Assembly (NCBI GenBank): GCA_963702705.1
Contig: CAVPDR010000007.1
Span: 124,001-188,000 of the forward strand
DNA from: VRUE01 sp963702705
GTDB taxonomy: Bacteria > Actinomycetota > Thermoleophilia > Solirubrobacterales > 70-9
DNA: 64,000 nt
Direction of reading: 5' to 3'
This document shows positions 1-10,730 of this stretch, one piece after another. Both the position numbers and the translations under genes were made by a program. Below the pieces are notes generated by a model. The model searched no databases. It worked only from the letters and a program-made list of their open reading frames with translations, and had not been told where the DNA came from. The first letter of the stretch is position 1; every line of letters starts with the position of its first letter.

Positions 1-1220
<1,220 letters not shown>

Positions 1221-1304
1221 CACCCCTCCTCAAGCTGTTTGGCTGGAGTGCCAAGTATCGCAGTTCGGTTTCCGCGGTCTGTTGCGCGGTGGAGAACGGG
1301 AGGG

Positions 1305-2234
<930 letters not shown>

Positions 2235-2270
2235 GGGCGAGCAGGGTATCGGGGGCCGGGGGCGGTCTGG

Positions 2271-2435
2271 TGGGTGCCTATGTTCGCTCCGCCTGCACCC
2301 GGGGGCGCTCTCCTGGGTGCCTATGTTCGCTTCGCCTGCGGCTCCGCTCACGAAGATGGAGCCGCTTCGCGGCTGATAATCACCTTGCCGGGGGCCGCTT
2401 CGCGAGGCACCCAGGAGAGCACCCCCGGGTGCAGG
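2271..2435. repeat. Long inverted repeat plus direct repeats in divergent intergenic region
   Basis: Arms 2292-2322 and 2405-2435 are inverted repeats matching at 30 of 31 positions (arm begins CCTGCACCCGGGGG), separated by 82 nt. Inside and beside the left arm is a 26-nt direct repeat (2271-2296 and 2314-2339; core TATGTTCGCTYCGCCTGC) with one difference. The structure fills most of the space between the divergent starts at 2234 and 2485. It resembles the nuo-region hairpins in being long and GC-rich but shares no loop with them. Confidence 0.7.
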
Positions 2436-2484
2436 TTCGAGGCGCCCCTGGCCCGTGATCCCCGGCCGACTATGGTTCTCCGCC

Positions 2485-3432
2485 GTGAAGGCGATTCAGA
2501 TTGAGGAGTTTGGCGGGCCTGAGAAGCTTCAGATGGTTGAGGTTGACGATCCGGTGGCCGGTGACGGGATGGTCGTGGTCGACGTTGCGCGCAGTGGGAT
2601 CAACTTTGCTGACACGCATGCGACTCGGAATGACTATCTGGCTGAACAGTCGCTGCCGCTGATTCCTGGGGCTGAGGTCAGTGGGCGCACGCCCGACGGG
2701 CGTCGGGTTGCGGCGCTGCTGGGCAGCGGCGGTTACGCCGAGAAGGTCGCCGTGCCCGAGGCGCTGCTGGTCCCGTTGCCCGACGAGGTCGACGACGATC
2801 AGGCGGCGGCGATGCTGCTGCAGGGCCTGACCGCGATGGCGCTGGTCCAGCGCTGCGCGCAGATCCAGCCGGGGGAGACCCTGGTGGTCGAGGCCGCCGC
2901 CGGCGGCACCGGCAGCATGGCGGTGCAGCTCGGCAAGAGCGCCGGCGCCAAGGTGATCGGCCTCGCCTCCAGCGAGGAGAAGCGGGCTCTGGTCGAGCGG
3001 CTCGGCGCCGATGCCACGGTCGACTCGCGCGCCGAGAACCTCGGCGAAGCGATCCGCGAGGCCAACGGCGGCGAGCGCGTCGACGCGGTCCTCCACATGA
3101 GCGGCGGCGAGGCCTTCGACCAGGAGCTCGGCATCCTCGCCCCGCTCGGCCGCATGGTCGTCTTCGGCATCGCCTCGCGTGAGCAGCGCGATGTCTCCAC
3201 GGCGGCGCTGCTGCGCGGCTCGAAGTCGGTGATCGGCTTCTGGCTCGTGCACCTGCTGGCGCGCCAGGACCTCGCCGTGCCGATGATCGGCGAGCTGGTC
3301 CGCAGCGTCGCTGCCGGCGAGCTCGAGGTAACGGTCGGCGGCGTCTACCCGCTCTCCGAAGCCGCCCGCGCCCATGAAGACCTGATCGCCCGCCGCAGCA
3401 GCGGCAAGCTCCTGCTGGACCCGTCCGGATGA
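2485..3432 (+). CDS. Zinc-independent quinone oxidoreductase (MDR family)
   Basis: 315-residue medium-chain dehydrogenase/reductase of the NAD(P)H:quinone oxidoreductase (QOR) type. Residues 1-115 form the GroES-like catalytic domain without zinc-ligand cysteines; AAAGGTGSMAVQLGK around residue 140 is the Rossmann dinucleotide-binding turn, followed by GLASSEEKRALVERLGAD. The C-terminal SSGKLLLDPSG matches the QOR end. The GTG at 2485 (VKAIQIEEFGGPE) is chosen because it fits the family N-terminus and has TATGGT 8 nt upstream, suggesting leaderless expression; an ATG 30 nt upstream adds atypical residues. Probably reduces quinones or enones; physiological substrate unknown. Confidence 0.85.
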   Translation: MKAIQIEEFGGPEKLQMVEVDDPVAGDGMVVVDVARSGINFADTHATRNDYLAEQSLPLIPGAEVSGRTPDGRRVAALLGSGGYAEKVAVPEALLVPLPDEVDDDQAAAMLLQGLTAMALVQRCAQIQPGETLVVEAAAGGTGSMAVQLGKSAGAKVIGLASSEEKRALVERLGADATVDSRAENLGEAIREANGGERVDAVLHMSGGEAFDQELGILAPLGRMVVFGIASREQRDVSTAALLRGSKSVIGFWLVHLLARQDLAVPMIGELVRSVAAGELEVTVGGVYPLSEAARAHEDLIARRSSGKLLLDPSG

Positions 3433-3490
3433 GTCGCGCATTCGATATTCACCACCCCCTGGTGTGGTCAAAGTCGGAAGGGCACAGCCG

Positions 3491-4993
3491 GTGATCTCCT
3501 TCAAGGACCTCGGTCTCTCGCCGCAGATCCAGCAGGCGCTCGACGAGCTCGGCTTCGAGGACCCGACGCCGATCCAGGATCAGGCGATCCCCGAGCTGCT
3601 CGGCGGTCACGACGTGATCGGCCAGGCCCAGACCGGCACCGGCAAGACGGCGGCCTTCGGCCTGCCGCTGCTGCAGTACCTCGATCCCGACAACGACGAG
3701 GTGCAGGCGGTCGTGCTGACGCCGACCCGCGAGCTCTGCATCCAGGTGACCCAGGCGCTGCGCTCCTACGCCGAGCACCTCGACGTCGAGATCGTCGCCG
3801 TCTTCGGCGGCGCCCCGATCAAATCCCAGCAGGCGCAGCTGCGCTCCGGCGCCCACGTCGTCGTCGCCACCGTCGGCCGCATGATGGACTTGATGAGCCG
3901 CCGCTCGTTGGTCCTCACCGCGGCCCGCTACGTCGTCCTCGACGAGGCCGACGAGATGCTCGACCTCGGCTTCATCGAGGACGTCGAGAAGATCCTCCGC
4001 ATGTGCCCGAGCGGGCGCCAGACGGCGCTCTTCTCGGCGACGATGCCGCCGCCGGTCAAACGGCTCGCCGAGAGCTATATGTATGACCCGACGACGATCA
4101 GCATCACGCCGAAAACGCTGACGGTCGACGCGATCGCCCAGGCCTACGTCGAGGTCGGCGCCAAAGAGAAGGCGGCGAAGCTGGTCGACCTCTTGAAGAT
4201 CGAGGAACCCGAGCAGGCGATCATCTTCTGCCGCACCAAGATCGGCGCCGACCGGCTCGAGAAGACGCTGAAGAACAAAGGCCTCGACGTCAAGGCCCTG
4301 CACGGCGACATGAGCCAGGGCTCGCGCGACGGCGTGATGATCGCCTTCAAGGACCACCGCGTGCGCCTGCTGGTCGCGACCGACATCGCCGCCCGCGGGC
4401 TTGACATAGAGCACGTCACCCACGTGATCAACTTCGACGTGCCGGCCTCCTCGGAGGTCTACGTCCACCGCATCGGCCGCACCGGCCGGGTCGGCCGCAC
4501 CGGCCGCGCGATCACCTTCGTCACCCCCGCCCAGCGCGACGAGATCGGCCGCATCGAGCGCGACGTGAAGACGACGATCGGCGAGTGGGAAACCCCCGAG
4601 GAGCGGCTGGAGCACGCGCCCCGCCCGCGGCGGCGCGAGCGCAGCAGGCCGGTCGCGGAGCCAGCCGTGCCGGCCGAAACCGAGCAGCAGAGCGAGCCCG
4701 AGCCCGAGGTCGAAGAGCCCAAGACCGAGGCGCCGAAGGCCAAGCAGTCCAACGGCGGCCCGGTGAAGCTCTTCGTCAACCGTGGCGAGCGCAGCGGCAT
4801 CACCGAGGAGGACCTGCGCTGGGCACTGCGCGAGGGCGCCGTCCTACCCGAGGAGGCGATCCACGAGATCAATGTCCTGCACCGCTTCTCCTTCGTCCAG
4901 GTGGACCCCGACAAGGCCGAGCAGGCAGTCGAGTACCTCGACGGCACGAAGGTCAAGGGCAAAGAGATCCGCCTCGAGGTGGCAAAGAGCTGA
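3491..4993 (+). CDS. DEAD-box ATP-dependent RNA helicase
   Basis: 500-residue cytoplasmic RNA helicase. Order of parts: Q motif (GFEDPTPIQ), Walker A AQTGTGKT near residue 46, PTREL, DEAD Walker B (VVLDEADEML, about 147), SAT motif FSATMP, then helicase domain 2 with ARGLDIEHV and HRIGRTGR. A charged low-complexity linker (PEPEVEEPKTEAPKAK) leads to a C-terminal ~75-residue DbpA/CsdA-like RNA-binding domain (VKLFVNRGERSGITEEDLRWAL). This layout suggests ribosome assembly or cold-shock RNA remodelling. The GTG at 3491 has GGAAGGG 8 nt upstream; an in-frame GTG at 3464 would add nine residues and cannot be excluded. Confidence 0.92.
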   Translation: MISFKDLGLSPQIQQALDELGFEDPTPIQDQAIPELLGGHDVIGQAQTGTGKTAAFGLPLLQYLDPDNDEVQAVVLTPTRELCIQVTQALRSYAEHLDVEIVAVFGGAPIKSQQAQLRSGAHVVVATVGRMMDLMSRRSLVLTAARYVVLDEADEMLDLGFIEDVEKILRMCPSGRQTALFSATMPPPVKRLAESYMYDPTTISITPKTLTVDAIAQAYVEVGAKEKAAKLVDLLKIEEPEQAIIFCRTKIGADRLEKTLKNKGLDVKALHGDMSQGSRDGVMIAFKDHRVRLLVATDIAARGLDIEHVTHVINFDVPASSEVYVHRIGRTGRVGRTGRAITFVTPAQRDEIGRIERDVKTTIGEWETPEERLEHAPRPRRRERSRPVAEPAVPAETEQQSEPEPEVEEPKTEAPKAKQSNGGPVKLFVNRGERSGITEEDLRWALREGAVLPEEAIHEINVLHRFSFVQVDPDKAEQAVEYLDGTKVKGKEIRLEVAKS

Positions 4994-5027
4994 TCGCACC
5001 AGCGCGTGCTCTTTGGTACCGCATTCG

Positions 5028-5062
5028 TACCAATTGGATATCTAACTAATATCTGATTGGTA
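5028..5062. promoter_or_regulatory. AT-rich palindrome upstream of the MBL-protein gene
   Basis: TACCAATTGGATAT (5028-5041) and ATATCTGATTGGTA (5049-5062) are inverted copies with two mismatches and a 7-nt spacer. The block is strikingly AT-rich for this genome and sits 67 nt before the GTG at 5129, so it probably contains the promoter and a dimeric repressor site. Confidence 0.55.
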
Positions 5063-5128
5063 AGTTCTCCCTCCCCGGTTGGGCCGCATCGTCCCAACCG
5101 TGAACGAAGGGGCAGGGGGAGAGGCGAA

Positions 5129-8100
5129 GTGGGCAAAGAGAAACAGCGGCATGACCCTGGGCGTTTGTCCAGGTTCGTCGAAGCCGAATTCTTCCACTCG
5201 CTTGGTTCCTACGAAAAGGCCCAGGAGGTCCTGAAGACGCTTGGTTCGCGTCAGAAACCGGGGGACAAGAAGCAGACCAGGACCCTGCCCGAGATCCTCT
5301 GGCTCGCCACCGAGCTCAACCACAGGCTGGCCGCCAAGCGCGACAACCGGAGCCATGAGGCGCGTCACCCGCGACCCCCGGACGGGCTCGAGCTGGCCTG
5401 GGGCTGGGCCTCGCGGATCGACCGCTTCTACCGCGCCAGCGAAATGGCCCTCCAGTACCTGATCGACCCGAAATGCACCGGGGAAGGCCCGGACTCGTTC
5501 TTCCTGCAGCTCGGCAAGTGCCTCTACTGGGAGCGCGACCCGGCCGGGGCATCGGTGAAGACGAACGAGCAGTTCAAGGAGCACCTGGATAAGACGGAAG
5601 GGTGCATCGAGGGGGACCCGATCGCCTGCGAGCACGTCCACGTCGAGCGCCGGGTGCGGGCCAAGAAGGCCCGCCTGATGCACCGCCGCGAGGCGATACG
5701 GCAGGTGTTCCCCCTTGACGACCTCGACGAAGCAGAAGACGCCACCCGGCGCTACTCGGGCAAGCTGTTGAAAGCGCAGCTCGGGGGCTCGGAGGCGAAG
5801 CACATCCGCTCGGCTTACTTCGTCCTCGACTGCCTGACCGCCGCCCACTGTCGCCTGCACCGGGTCGAGCACGACCTCTCCCAGCCGTTCAAAGAGGCGA
5901 TGACGATGCACAAGGGGGGCCGCGGCCAGGCGATGACCCTGCTGCACGAGGCGGAGGTCCTTCACACCTTCGTCTTCGTGACCTGCCGCAGCTTCCCCTG
6001 GATATTCGCCGCGGACCACGACGAACGGCAGCGGCTGGTCGACGCCCGGGCCGCAGCGCCCGGCGAGGAGGACCCGACCCGCAACCTGCCCGCCACCGCG
6101 TTGGCCAGGCGACTCTCCTTCCTGGCCTTGAACCGGCGGGCGTTCGGCTATGGCCTGATGGACAGGCTCGAGCCGGGGTCCTCCAACGACCGCTCCTTCA
6201 AGGACTTCCACAAGCTGCAGAGGCTGTTGCGGGTCGAGCGGCGCTCGCTGCAGTCCGCGGGCCAGGCGGACACAGGCGACGAGGGCACGATCTCCGAACA
6301 GGTCTTCATCGACGGCCTGGACGCGCTTGCCGAGACCCACATCGGCGAGCTGTACCGCTCGGACCACGCGCACCCGCTGGCCCTGCGTCACTTCTGCGAC
6401 GGCTATGACCGCCTCGACCTTCTCGACCGCCACCTCTTCTCGACCCGGCCGCGATCGGGCTCGGGTACAAAGGAGGATCGCGGGCTGTTGGTGGACGAGG
6501 AACGGGACATGGAGCCGTGGCTGCGCGAATCGCGCTGGCGCATCCGGCTCCTGATGAGCAAGGGCAAGGGCTTCTACGAGGTCGGCAACATGAAGCGCAG
6601 CGTCAAGTGGCTGGTCCGAAGCTGGCGCGCGCTCCTCTACCTGCACCCCGGGGGAGAGCAGGCGAGGAAACTCGCGAAAGCTCGCGACCGCTGCAGCGAG
6701 CTGATCGAAAGGCTGAAAGAGATCCGCAACGACCCGGACTTCAGCAAGGAAGAAATCGAAGCCCTGCTGACCAGCGTCGTCAGCTCGGCCGAGGAGATCG
6801 TCGTCAAGCCGGAGCTGTCGGCGCTGGCGGCCGAGATCCTTCTGCGGCTCGGGCACACGATCTTCGTCATGCAGCTGGACGGGATCGATCCCGAGCTCGA
6901 CGTGTCCCACGCCGAATCGAGCGCGCTCGCCCATCGCTGCCTCTCGATCGCGGCCGGCCTCGACCCGACCAATGTGTTGATCGACGCCGACCTGCTCAAG
7001 ATCGAACTGGCAAGGGGATTAGCCGACGGCCAGCGCAGCCAGCCCCTGCGTGAGCTCGAGGCGTCGGGACGCGTCGCCGGCGACACCGAGATCGCCGGCG
7101 AATGGCCCTACGGGCGCGGCGAAGCCGAGCAGACGATTCGCATGATCGAGTACCTGCAGCTCCGCTGGCTGGGCACCGGCCCCGTCGCCAAGGGGACCGC
7201 CTCGGACTACGTCGACGGCAAGAGCCCTGAGTCCCTGGTGGACCAGGCGATCGCGCGGGCGCTGATCCGGGCCTTCCTCACCCACACCGACAGCATCAAC
7301 GTGAAGCAGTCGCAGGTCTACCGCTACCTGATGCGCGCCAGGCGCGACGAGGACTCGCACCTTCGCGAGGCCGACTACTCGATGGACCGGCCGGAAAAGC
7401 CTCCGTCGATCGAGTTGATCTGCCTGCGCCGCTACAGCTCGTTCTTCCCTTTCGTGCCGCGGCCCTCTGCCTTCCGCGCCCTGGGCGGGGGCTATTTCGT
7501 CCGGCTCCACAACACGAAGGAGCGGCCGGGTCGCGCGTACGGAATCGCGATTGACCCCGGGCCCGACTTCATCGGCAACCTCTATCGCTGCGGCTTCTCA
7601 CTGAGCGACATCGACATGATCGTCGTCACCCACGACCACGCCGACCACGCCGCCAACCTCGATCCGCTGCTCTCGCTGCTCGGCTACCGGATCAGGTTCG
7701 GGGACAAGACCTACGCGCGACCGCCGCGGCGGCCGAAAGGCGAGGTCGGGGAGCTGCGGGGCCCCAAGGCCTACGGCGAGGGGCGGCGGCTGTTGATCGT
7801 CGGCAACGAGAGCGTCGCCCGGCGGCTCGACTTCTTCAACCCCCCGCACATGAGCTCGCCGCAGGGGCCGCGGGTCGATGCCGTCAGGGTGCTGAGCTTT
7901 GACGAGCTCTCCACCTACCAGGCGCTGGGGGAGGACGCGGATGTGCGCAAGCAGGCCGAGTTCGAGCTGCCGTCAGAACTTTGCTTGAAGCCGGTGATGA
8001 GCATCCGCCACGACGACGGCTACGGCTACCTCGCCTACGGAATGCGGATCTCGCTGGGGGAGGACGGACCGTCGATCGGCTTCACCGGCGACACCGGGGG

Positions 8101-8977
8101 CTTCCGCCTGGAAAAGGACGAGGCGGCCGCCGACGGCGAGCGGAAATGGAAGGTCAACTTCGACGCCAACGAGAAAGCCGGGCTCGAGCGATTCGGTGAG
8201 ACCGGGTGGCGCGATCACTGGCGCTCGGTCCTCTCGGCAGACGTGATCGTCGCCCACATGAGCGCCGCCCCCTTCACGCAGCTGCAGGCAATGGCCGAAG
8301 GCGAGGTGAGCAAGGGCGCGGTGGGATGGAAAGCGTTCGACAAAGCCCGGGAGAAGTTCGCCGACATCTGGGAGGGGATCTCCGAGGACGTCAAGAGCCC
8401 GGTCAACTTCGCCTTCTGGCTCTCCGACTCGAAAATGAAAATCGTCAAACCCCTCAGCGACATTCCCCCCGATTTCAAGTGGCCCGCCGACCACCTCTAC
8501 TTTGCCGGCCTGCTCCAGTTCGCACGGGCCTATCGGGACGAACACGAAGACGTCGAGGGCAATCGCCGCGGGCTCTTCCTCGTCGGCGAGCTGCGCGAGG
8601 AGCTCGGGACCTTTCGCTCGAAGATCGCGCGCAGCCTCAACAAGCACATCTTCAAAGCGAGCGAGGGCGCCGATGGAATGCCGAACTGCCGCGCCCTCAC
8701 CGCCGATGTCGGTTTGCGGCTGCTGATCGAGCCGACGCCGAAAGCCCGCGGCGGGCCGTCGGTGCGAGTGCTGTGTTCGACCTGCGATCTCGACAACGAT
8801 CGCCCCGAACGGGAGCGGTTCCACGATCCCTCACACATCTACGAGGTCTGCATCAAGGGTGAGAACGAAGGCATCTTCTACAACTGCGCCAGTCACGACC
8901 CGTCCAAGCACAGCAAAAAGGTCTTCCTCGAGCGGATCGAGCGCTACGATATCTTCGCCGCGGATCTCTTCCGCTGA
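5129..8977 (+). CDS. Giant protein with C-terminal RNase Z-like metallo-beta-lactamase domain
   Basis: 1282 residues, no signal peptide or membrane segment. Residues 1-780 look mostly helical with scattered WxR/LxxL repeats and may be a TPR-like scaffold; I recognise no family. From about 785 a metallo-beta-lactamase fold begins: IAIDPGPDFIGNLY, then THDHADHAANLDPLLSLL (HxHxDH zinc motif, about 831), GFTGDTGGF (metal-ligand Asp) and IVAHMS (last His), an arrangement closest to RNase Z-type hydrolases. The last 200 residues include a cysteine-rich stretch (CSTCDLDNDRPERERFHDP). GTG 5129 is chosen for the GGGGGAGAGG ribosome site 8 nt upstream. It stands alone between housekeeping genes and a toxin-antitoxin module. 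A nuclease or phosphodiesterase role, perhaps in defence, is inference only. Confidence 0.8.
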   Translation: MGKEKQRHDPGRLSRFVEAEFFHSLGSYEKAQEVLKTLGSRQKPGDKKQTRTLPEILWLATELNHRLAAKRDNRSHEARHPRPPDGLELAWGWASRIDRFYRASEMALQYLIDPKCTGEGPDSFFLQLGKCLYWERDPAGASVKTNEQFKEHLDKTEGCIEGDPIACEHVHVERRVRAKKARLMHRREAIRQVFPLDDLDEAEDATRRYSGKLLKAQLGGSEAKHIRSAYFVLDCLTAAHCRLHRVEHDLSQPFKEAMTMHKGGRGQAMTLLHEAEVLHTFVFVTCRSFPWIFAADHDERQRLVDARAAAPGEEDPTRNLPATALARRLSFLALNRRAFGYGLMDRLEPGSSNDRSFKDFHKLQRLLRVERRSLQSAGQADTGDEGTISEQVFIDGLDALAETHIGELYRSDHAHPLALRHFCDGYDRLDLLDRHLFSTRPRSGSGTKEDRGLLVDEERDMEPWLRESRWRIRLLMSKGKGFYEVGNMKRSVKWLVRSWRALLYLHPGGEQARKLAKARDRCSELIERLKEIRNDPDFSKEEIEALLTSVVSSAEEIVVKPELSALAAEILLRLGHTIFVMQLDGIDPELDVSHAESSALAHRCLSIAAGLDPTNVLIDADLLKIELARGLADGQRSQPLRELEASGRVAGDTEIAGEWPYGRGEAEQTIRMIEYLQLRWLGTGPVAKGTASDYVDGKSPESLVDQAIARALIRAFLTHTDSINVKQSQVYRYLMRARRDEDSHLREADYSMDRPEKPPSIELICLRRYSSFFPFVPRPSAFRALGGGYFVRLHNTKERPGRAYGIAIDPGPDFIGNLYRCGFSLSDIDMIVVTHDHADHAANLDPLLSLLGYRIRFGDKTYARPPRRPKGEVGELRGPKAYGEGRRLLIVGNESVARRLDFFNPPHMSSPQGPRVDAVRVLSFDELSTYQALGEDADVRKQAEFELPSELCLKPVMSIRHDDGYGYLAYGMRISLGEDGPSIGFTGDTGGFRLEKDEAAADGERKWKVNFDANEKAGLERFGETGWRDHWRSVLSADVIVAHMSAAPFTQLQAMAEGEVSKGAVGWKAFDKAREKFADIWEGISEDVKSPVNFAFWLSDSKMKIVKPLSDIPPDFKWPADHLYFAGLLQFARAYRDEHEDVEGNRRGLFLVGELREELGTFRSKIARSLNKHIFKASEGADGMPNCRALTADVGLRLLIEPTPKARGGPSVRVLCSTCDLDNDRPERERFHDPSHIYEVCIKGENEGIFYNCASHDPSKHSKKVFLERIERYDIFAADLFR

Positions 8978-9000
8978 GAGACCCCGGCGAGCTTGACCAA

Positions 9001-9023
9001 CTTGGCCAAGCTCTTGATATCAT
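9001..9023 (+). promoter_or_regulatory. Leaderless promoter and operator of the first vapBC module
   Basis: TATCAT at 9018-9023 lies 6 nt before the antitoxin ATG at 9030, with TTGACC at 8993-8998 as a possible -35 box (19-nt spacer). The perfect palindrome CTTGGCCAAG (9001-9010) sits between them and is a natural site for autorepression by the VapB-VapC complex. Confidence 0.6.
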
Positions 9024-9029
9024 CCACCG

Positions 9030-9272
9030 ATGACCCGCACCTTCACCATTGGCGAGGCTAAGACCAACCTCTCCAAGCTCGTTGCCCTCGCAGAGGAAGG
9101 GGAGCGGGTCGAGCTGTGGCGCGGCAAGCAGCCGGCTGTCCAGCTGGTCCCCCTTCCCACCTCCTCGGCCACTCGCCGCAAGCCCGGCGCCTTGGCTGGT
9201 CGGATCGTGATTGCTGAGGACTTCGACATCTGGCCGGAGGATGTTGCCGGGGCTCTTGGGGTCGAGGACTGA
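9030..9272 (+). CDS. Phd/YefM-like antitoxin (VapB type)
   Basis: 80-residue antitoxin. The N-terminal MTRTFTIGEAKTNLSKLVALAEEGERV is the Phd/YefM (prevent-host-death) fold, which binds DNA and dimerises; the C-terminal acidic tail (EDFDIWPEDVAGALGVED) is the toxin-neutralising part. No Shine-Dalgarno is present; the mRNA is probably leaderless from TATCAT at 9018. Its TGA stop overlaps the CTG start of the toxin. It should neutralise the PIN-domain RNase that follows and repress the operon. Confidence 0.85.
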   Translation: MTRTFTIGEAKTNLSKLVALAEEGERVELWRGKQPAVQLVPLPTSSATRRKPGALAGRIVIAEDFDIWPEDVAGALGVED

Positions 9273-9658
9273 AGCTCCTCGCCGATACCCACGCGGTCCT
9301 CTGGTGGTTGAGCGACGATCCACGGCTCTCCGGCCCGGCCCGCGATGCGATCGCCTCCTCCGAGGAGCCACTCTTCAGCGCCGGCACACTCTTTGAGATC
9401 TCGATCAAGGCCTCGCTCGGCAAGCTCGAGGTTGCTGAGGAGTGGGCCGAGGAGCTGCTGGCCGAGGGGTTCTCGCTGCTCCCCATAACTGCCGCCCACG
9501 CTGCCGCCTATCGCCGGCTTCCCTACGTCGAGTTGTCCGGCAAGCCCCAACGCGACCCCTTCGACCGGCTGCTCGTCGCGCAGGCGATGGTCGAGGGGGT
9601 GCCGCTGGTCAGCTCCGACCAGGGCATCGTCGCCCACGGAGTTGCCACGCTGTGGTGA
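9269..9658 (+). CDS. VapC-type PIN-domain toxin, apparent CTG start
   Basis: 129-residue PIN-domain ribonuclease. Conserved acidic residues are present: ADTHAVLWW (first Asp), FEISIKASLGKL (Glu), DPFDRLLVAQA (Asp) and SSDQ (Asp). Starting at the first in-frame TTG (9308) would delete the first catalytic aspartate. Homologues begin M-K-L-L-x-D-T-H, and here the codons are CTG AAG CTC CTC.., with CTG (9269-9271) overlapping the antitoxin stop as CTGA. No ATG, GTG or TTG exists nearby in frame. Translation is therefore inferred to start on CTG by coupling to the antitoxin, as in the second module at 31.9 kb. Confidence 0.82.
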   Translation: MKLLADTHAVLWWLSDDPRLSGPARDAIASSEEPLFSAGTLFEISIKASLGKLEVAEEWAEELLAEGFSLLPITAAHAAAYRRLPYVELSGKPQRDPFDRLLVAQAMVEGVPLVSSDQGIVAHGVATLW

Positions 9659-9765
9659 AGAGTCTGCGGCGTACGCTCCGCAGCTAATCAGCTCACTTCG
9701 AGCGCACCAATAAATCAATAGGGTGCCACCGGAAATTGTCCGTGTCTCACTCTCAAGGAGATCAA

Positions 9766-10293
9766 ATGACTCGAGTCAAGAAGGTGCTCACCTTCTCCAA
9801 CGTCGTTGCCTTTATCGCGCTCTTCGTCGCCCTCGGCGGTTCCGTCTACGCCGCCGGCAAGATCAGCGGCACGCAGATCAAGTCGGGCTCGGTTCCCGGC
9901 AACCGGATCAAGTCGAAGAGCCTGACGGCGAAGCAGATCAAGCCCGGCTCACTGACCGGTGCCCAGATCAAAGCCGGCTCACTTGGAGCCACCCAGATCA
10001 ACCAGAGCACCCTGACCGGAGTCAGCGCCAGCAGTTTGGCGAGCGTGTTGTACGTATCGGCGACCGCGCCAATCTCATCCGTCTCTCCCACGGGAACCGC
10101 CGCCACGGCAACCTGCCCGGTGGGCACCAATGTAATCGGCGGCGGCACGAGTCTCAGCAGCGAGGCGCTGGCTGAAGTAAACGACAGTGGTCCAACCGCC
10201 AGCCGCACGGGATGGTCGGCCACGGCTTACGGCGAAGCAGGCACGTCCCTGACCGTGACCGCCATCTGCACTGCGGTTAAAGCAATCGGCTAG
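9766..10293 (+). CDS. Secreted QIKxGS-repeat protein
   Basis: 175 residues. MTRVKKVLTFSNVVAFIALFVALGGSVYAA is a signal peptide of a kind abundant in Solirubrobacterales. It is followed by imperfect ten-residue repeats (GTQIKSGSVP, AKQIKPGSLT, AQIKAGSLGA) and a C-terminal domain with two cysteines (TCPVGTNVIGGGTSL and AICTAV) that could form a disulfide. The ATG at 9766 follows AAGGAG by 5 nt. Probably exported and surface-associated; function unknown. Related proteins occur at 29.3, 30.1 and 30.8 kb. Confidence 0.8.
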   Translation: MTRVKKVLTFSNVVAFIALFVALGGSVYAAGKISGTQIKSGSVPGNRIKSKSLTAKQIKPGSLTGAQIKAGSLGATQINQSTLTGVSASSLASVLYVSATAPISSVSPTGTAATATCPVGTNVIGGGTSLSSEALAEVNDSGPTASRTGWSATAYGEAGTSLTVTAICTAVKAIG

Positions 10294-10305
10294 TTCGCGT
10301 CCCGG

Positions 10306-10338
10306 GCTCCGGCCCCGCTATGACGGCGGGGCCGGAGC
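10306..10338 (+). terminator. GC-rich hairpin after the secreted protein gene
   Basis: GCTCCGGCCCCGC (10306-10318) pairs perfectly with GCGGGGCCGGAGC (10326-10338) across a 7-nt loop, 13 nt after the stop codon. There is no T-run, so it is either an atypical terminator or a 3'-end stabiliser. Confidence 0.6.
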
Positions 10339-10730
10339 GGGTGTCGCGAGACTAATGGAGCGCTGGGGGCCCTTATCGCGCCCCGGCTATTTGGAGCGGC
10401 CCGGGGCCTCTGCCAAGAAGCGACACCCCACGCAGCTAATGATTTGGGGCCGATCCCCCCTCAATACTTCCTGGGCTGAGACCGGCCCCGCTGGCGTGCC
10501 TACTTCAGCTTCAGGACCTGCATCAGAGGCACGACCGAATCCACGGGCGTCATCTTCATCTCTCCTCACCCCCTCCCGCTCGTCAGCGCCCGGCTAGTTG
10601 CCGGGGCGGGACAGAGAGGGTAAGAAATCCCTGAGCGCTGCGAATCGAGTGAGCGCTCAGAATCTCATGGGGCAGAAACGCCTATGCTCCAGCGCCACTG
10701 AATGACGGCAACAGAATTGATCGGGAGGGA
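10339..10730. other. Intergenic stretch without a supported gene
   Basis: About 390 bases between the secreted-protein terminator and the HTH gene. Short open frames on both strands lack ribosome sites and family features. Loose GC-rich inverted segments (GGGGCCG..CGGCCCC, 10444-10495) are visible. The promoter of the HTH gene is presumably in the last 60 nt. Confidence 0.5.

Noticed and set aside
2271..2339. CRISPR array
   Set aside because: Only two direct repeats, of unequal context, with a palindromic structure and no cas genes.
9308..9658. PIN toxin starting at TTG 9308
   Set aside because: This start removes the first catalytic aspartate and the conserved first strand; the CTG at 9269 restores both.
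10355..10597. Possible 80-codon gene in the 10.3-10.7 kb gap
   Set aside because: No ribosome site or -10 box at a fitting distance, proline/serine-rich random composition, no homologous motif.
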